NCBI GenBank assembly: GCA_015057425.1
Contig: SVEL01000002.1
Coordinates: forward strand, 62,001-126,000
Length of the DNA: 64,000 bases
Reading direction: 5' to 3'
Origin: Lachnospiraceae bacterium
GTDB lineage: Bacteria; Bacillota; Clostridia; Lachnospirales; Lachnospiraceae
The notes beneath the pieces were generated by a model. That model did no database searches. It saw nothing but the letters and a program-made list of their open reading frames with translations, and was not told the origin of the DNA. The translations under genes were made by a program, and so were the position numbers. Each line of letters starts with the position of its first letter. Position 1 is the first letter of the stretch. Of this stretch, positions 62,710 to 64,000 are shown one piece after another.

Positions 62710-64000
62710 TCAATACACAATTCTCGTCTCAATGACATTAGTTCCTTTACTAATCTTATACTTGACTGTCGGTATATCTGTCTTAGAATGTAAAAGATTC
62801 GTATTCGGATCAGCCCTAAGCACCATCTCATCTCCGTCACCTATAAGACACTTTGCCGTACATGACTTGTCACCTATAGGTACTGCAAATCCTGAATCAT
62901 ATGCTACCATATCATACTGTGAATCAATTGTATGAACCCTTCTGTGACCGCCTTTCTCCGGAATAATCTCTGTATGAACATTTATTCCCATAAACGGAGA
63001 CCAGTCAGAAATCACCTTACCATCCTTTATCTCGCACTTTTCTATTGTGCGGCGTACAAATATCTGTCCGTCTAACCAAAATGAAAGTACACTGTCCGGA
63101 GCTGCCTCACTGAAACTATATGGCCCATGCATTACACTGAAACCATACTTTGTGGAATATGCAAACTTAGAATACTTTTCTTCCATATGTGTATGCACAT
63201 GTCCAATATGTAATCCTGACGGAAATGATACGCTATGTCCGTCATCAGTTCTTTGCATTATCATCTTTGCTGTCGGAAATACCTTAATCTCTTCCATCTT
63301 ACGAAGAGGTAATGGCCGGGCACTCCAGAACGGATCATCTTCCGGCAATGTAAGACATGTAAAAAGCTTCATTGACCAATAAGGTGACCCCGGTGCATTG
63401 TAGCTTTCTGCCATATATAAATTAGGATAAGCATATCCGATTGTAAGCACATCATCATGGTCAAATATAGGTTTATTAAACCAATATTCCATATGTCGTA
63501 AGATAATCCCTTTCATCTCACCTAAAGGAATCGGTTCAATATGCGCCATTACACAAGCTGAGAAAAATGATGCCTGTGCAAACCTGTATGTCAAAGAACG
63601 ACCATAAGGAAGTCCACTACCATCTTCTGCAAACCAATAAGTATAATCCTTACCAAATTCCATTGCTCTGTCTACGAAACGCTTACATCTTTCTGGGTCA
63701 ACATCTTTCATAAACATAGAATAAATTATACCGTAGAAATGCATCCCAAAAGGCACATAGTAATCTGCCTGTCCGTTTATACCATCAAGATACCAGCCTT
63801 CACCAACATAGCAGTCTTCCAAAAATTTAAGACTTTCTTCCATTCCGTTTGCATCATATTCAACCCCTGCCTTTTTAAGTGCAACATTTACAAGAACATG
63901 GAAAAATCTCCAGTTACAGCTGTGACATGGATTAACATTTATCTGAGAAAGCCATGCGAAAAGGTGCTTTTTCTCTTCCTCATTCATTTGCCCCAATATT
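62710..64000 (-). CDS. DUF2264-domain protein, 5' end cut by the window
   Basis: At least 430 residues; the frame is open to the window edge, so the N-terminal part lies outside. The sequence matches the DUF2264 family: NWRFFHVLVNVALKKAG, DGINGQADYYVPFGMHFYGIIYSMF, GLPYGRSLTYRFAQASFFSA and GAPGSPYWSMKLF-like NAPGSPYWSMKLF. The first region is a six-hairpin-type helical toroid; the second (about 240-428) is a beta-sandwich. Some members are reported glycoside hydrolases acting on uronic acids in plant glycans, so a role in glycan breakdown is likely, but the link is from memory. No signal peptide can be judged. Confidence 0.8.
   Translation of the reverse strand, partial: ILGQMNEEEKKHLFAWLSQINVNPCHSCNWRFFHVLVNVALKKAGVEYDANGMEESLKFLEDCYVGEGWYLDGINGQADYYVPFGMHFYGIIYSMFMKDVDPERCKRFVDRAMEFGKDYTYWFAEDGSGLPYGRSLTYRFAQASFFSACVMAHIEPIPLGEMKGIILRHMEYWFNKPIFDHDDVLTIGYAYPNLYMAESYNAPGSPYWSMKLFTCLTLPEDDPFWSARPLPLRKMEEIKVFPTAKMIMQRTDDGHSVSFPSGLHIGHVHTHMEEKYSKFAYSTKYGFSVMHGPYSFSEAAPDSVLSFWLDGQIFVRRTIEKCEIKDGKVISDWSPFMGINVHTEIIPEKGGHRRVHTIDSQYDMVAYDSGFAVPIGDKSCTAKCLIGDGDEMVLRADPNTNLLHSKTDIPTVKYKISKGTNVIETRIVY

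Overview
The window is AT-rich DNA from an anaerobic, endospore-forming, Gram-positive bacterium of the class Clostridia, most likely a gut member of the Lachnospiraceae. This follows from the content: a full spoIIIAA-AH operon, spoIVB and spo0A, a deoxyxylulose-phosphate isoprenoid pathway, ferredoxin-type redox proteins, membrane-anchored surface proteins with BspA-type leucine-rich repeats, and no outer-membrane functions. I found no tRNA, rRNA, CRISPR array, prophage or intact insertion sequence. Functions are inferred by eye from motifs and gene order; no database search was run.

Layout. 1-324 is the 3' end of an rqcH-like gene. 396-4901 (minus) holds a chemoreceptor fused to a PilZ domain, glgA and spo0A. 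5097-12445 (minus) looks like one operon: phosphodiester glycosidase-like exoprotein, unknown membrane-anchored protein, second chemoreceptor-PilZ, YfcC-type transporter and M20 peptidase. degV (12659-13546) is alone on the plus strand. 13605-29623 (minus) is a 16-kb operon: a 2436-residue surface subtilase with leucine-rich repeats, a lipoprotein, a complete oligopeptide ABC transporter (oppA-B-C-D-F order) and a small membrane protein. 29844-31778 (plus) is a two-gene redox unit (CXXC membrane protein, then a NapH-like ferredoxin fused to a TlpA thioredoxin). 31854-32945 (minus) is an Rpn-type PD-(D/E)XK nuclease/transposase. 33324-42960 (minus) is a cluster of exported proteins, two of which carry TlpA-like thioredoxin domains; three share an unrecognised C-terminal domain. 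A diguanylate cyclase (minus) and a 5'-nucleotidase/tyrosine-phosphatase fusion (plus) follow.

47389-62070 (minus) is conserved housekeeping and sporulation DNA. In transcription order it reads spoIIIAA-AB-AC-AD-AE-AF-AG-AH, asp23-like, nusB, xseA, xseB, ispA, dxs, nadK, argR, recN, spoIVB. In many Firmicutes spo0A follows spoIVB directly. Here it lies about 42 kb further on, so 5-47 kb reads as an accessory block between spoIVB and spo0A. The window ends with a small duplicated membrane protein and a DUF2264 protein cut by the edge.

How the parts fit. The 16-kb operon joins surface proteolysis to peptide import, and the M20 peptidase with the YfcC carrier adds a second route for amino-acid-derived substrates. 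Two chemoreceptor-PilZ proteins and one diguanylate cyclase form a cyclic-di-GMP theme. The most novel-looking part is the thiol-redox surface system: a membrane ferredoxin-TlpA protein near two TlpA-fused surface proteins, and a new domain with an invariant W-x3-C-x-Y signature present in four copies in three adjacent proteins.
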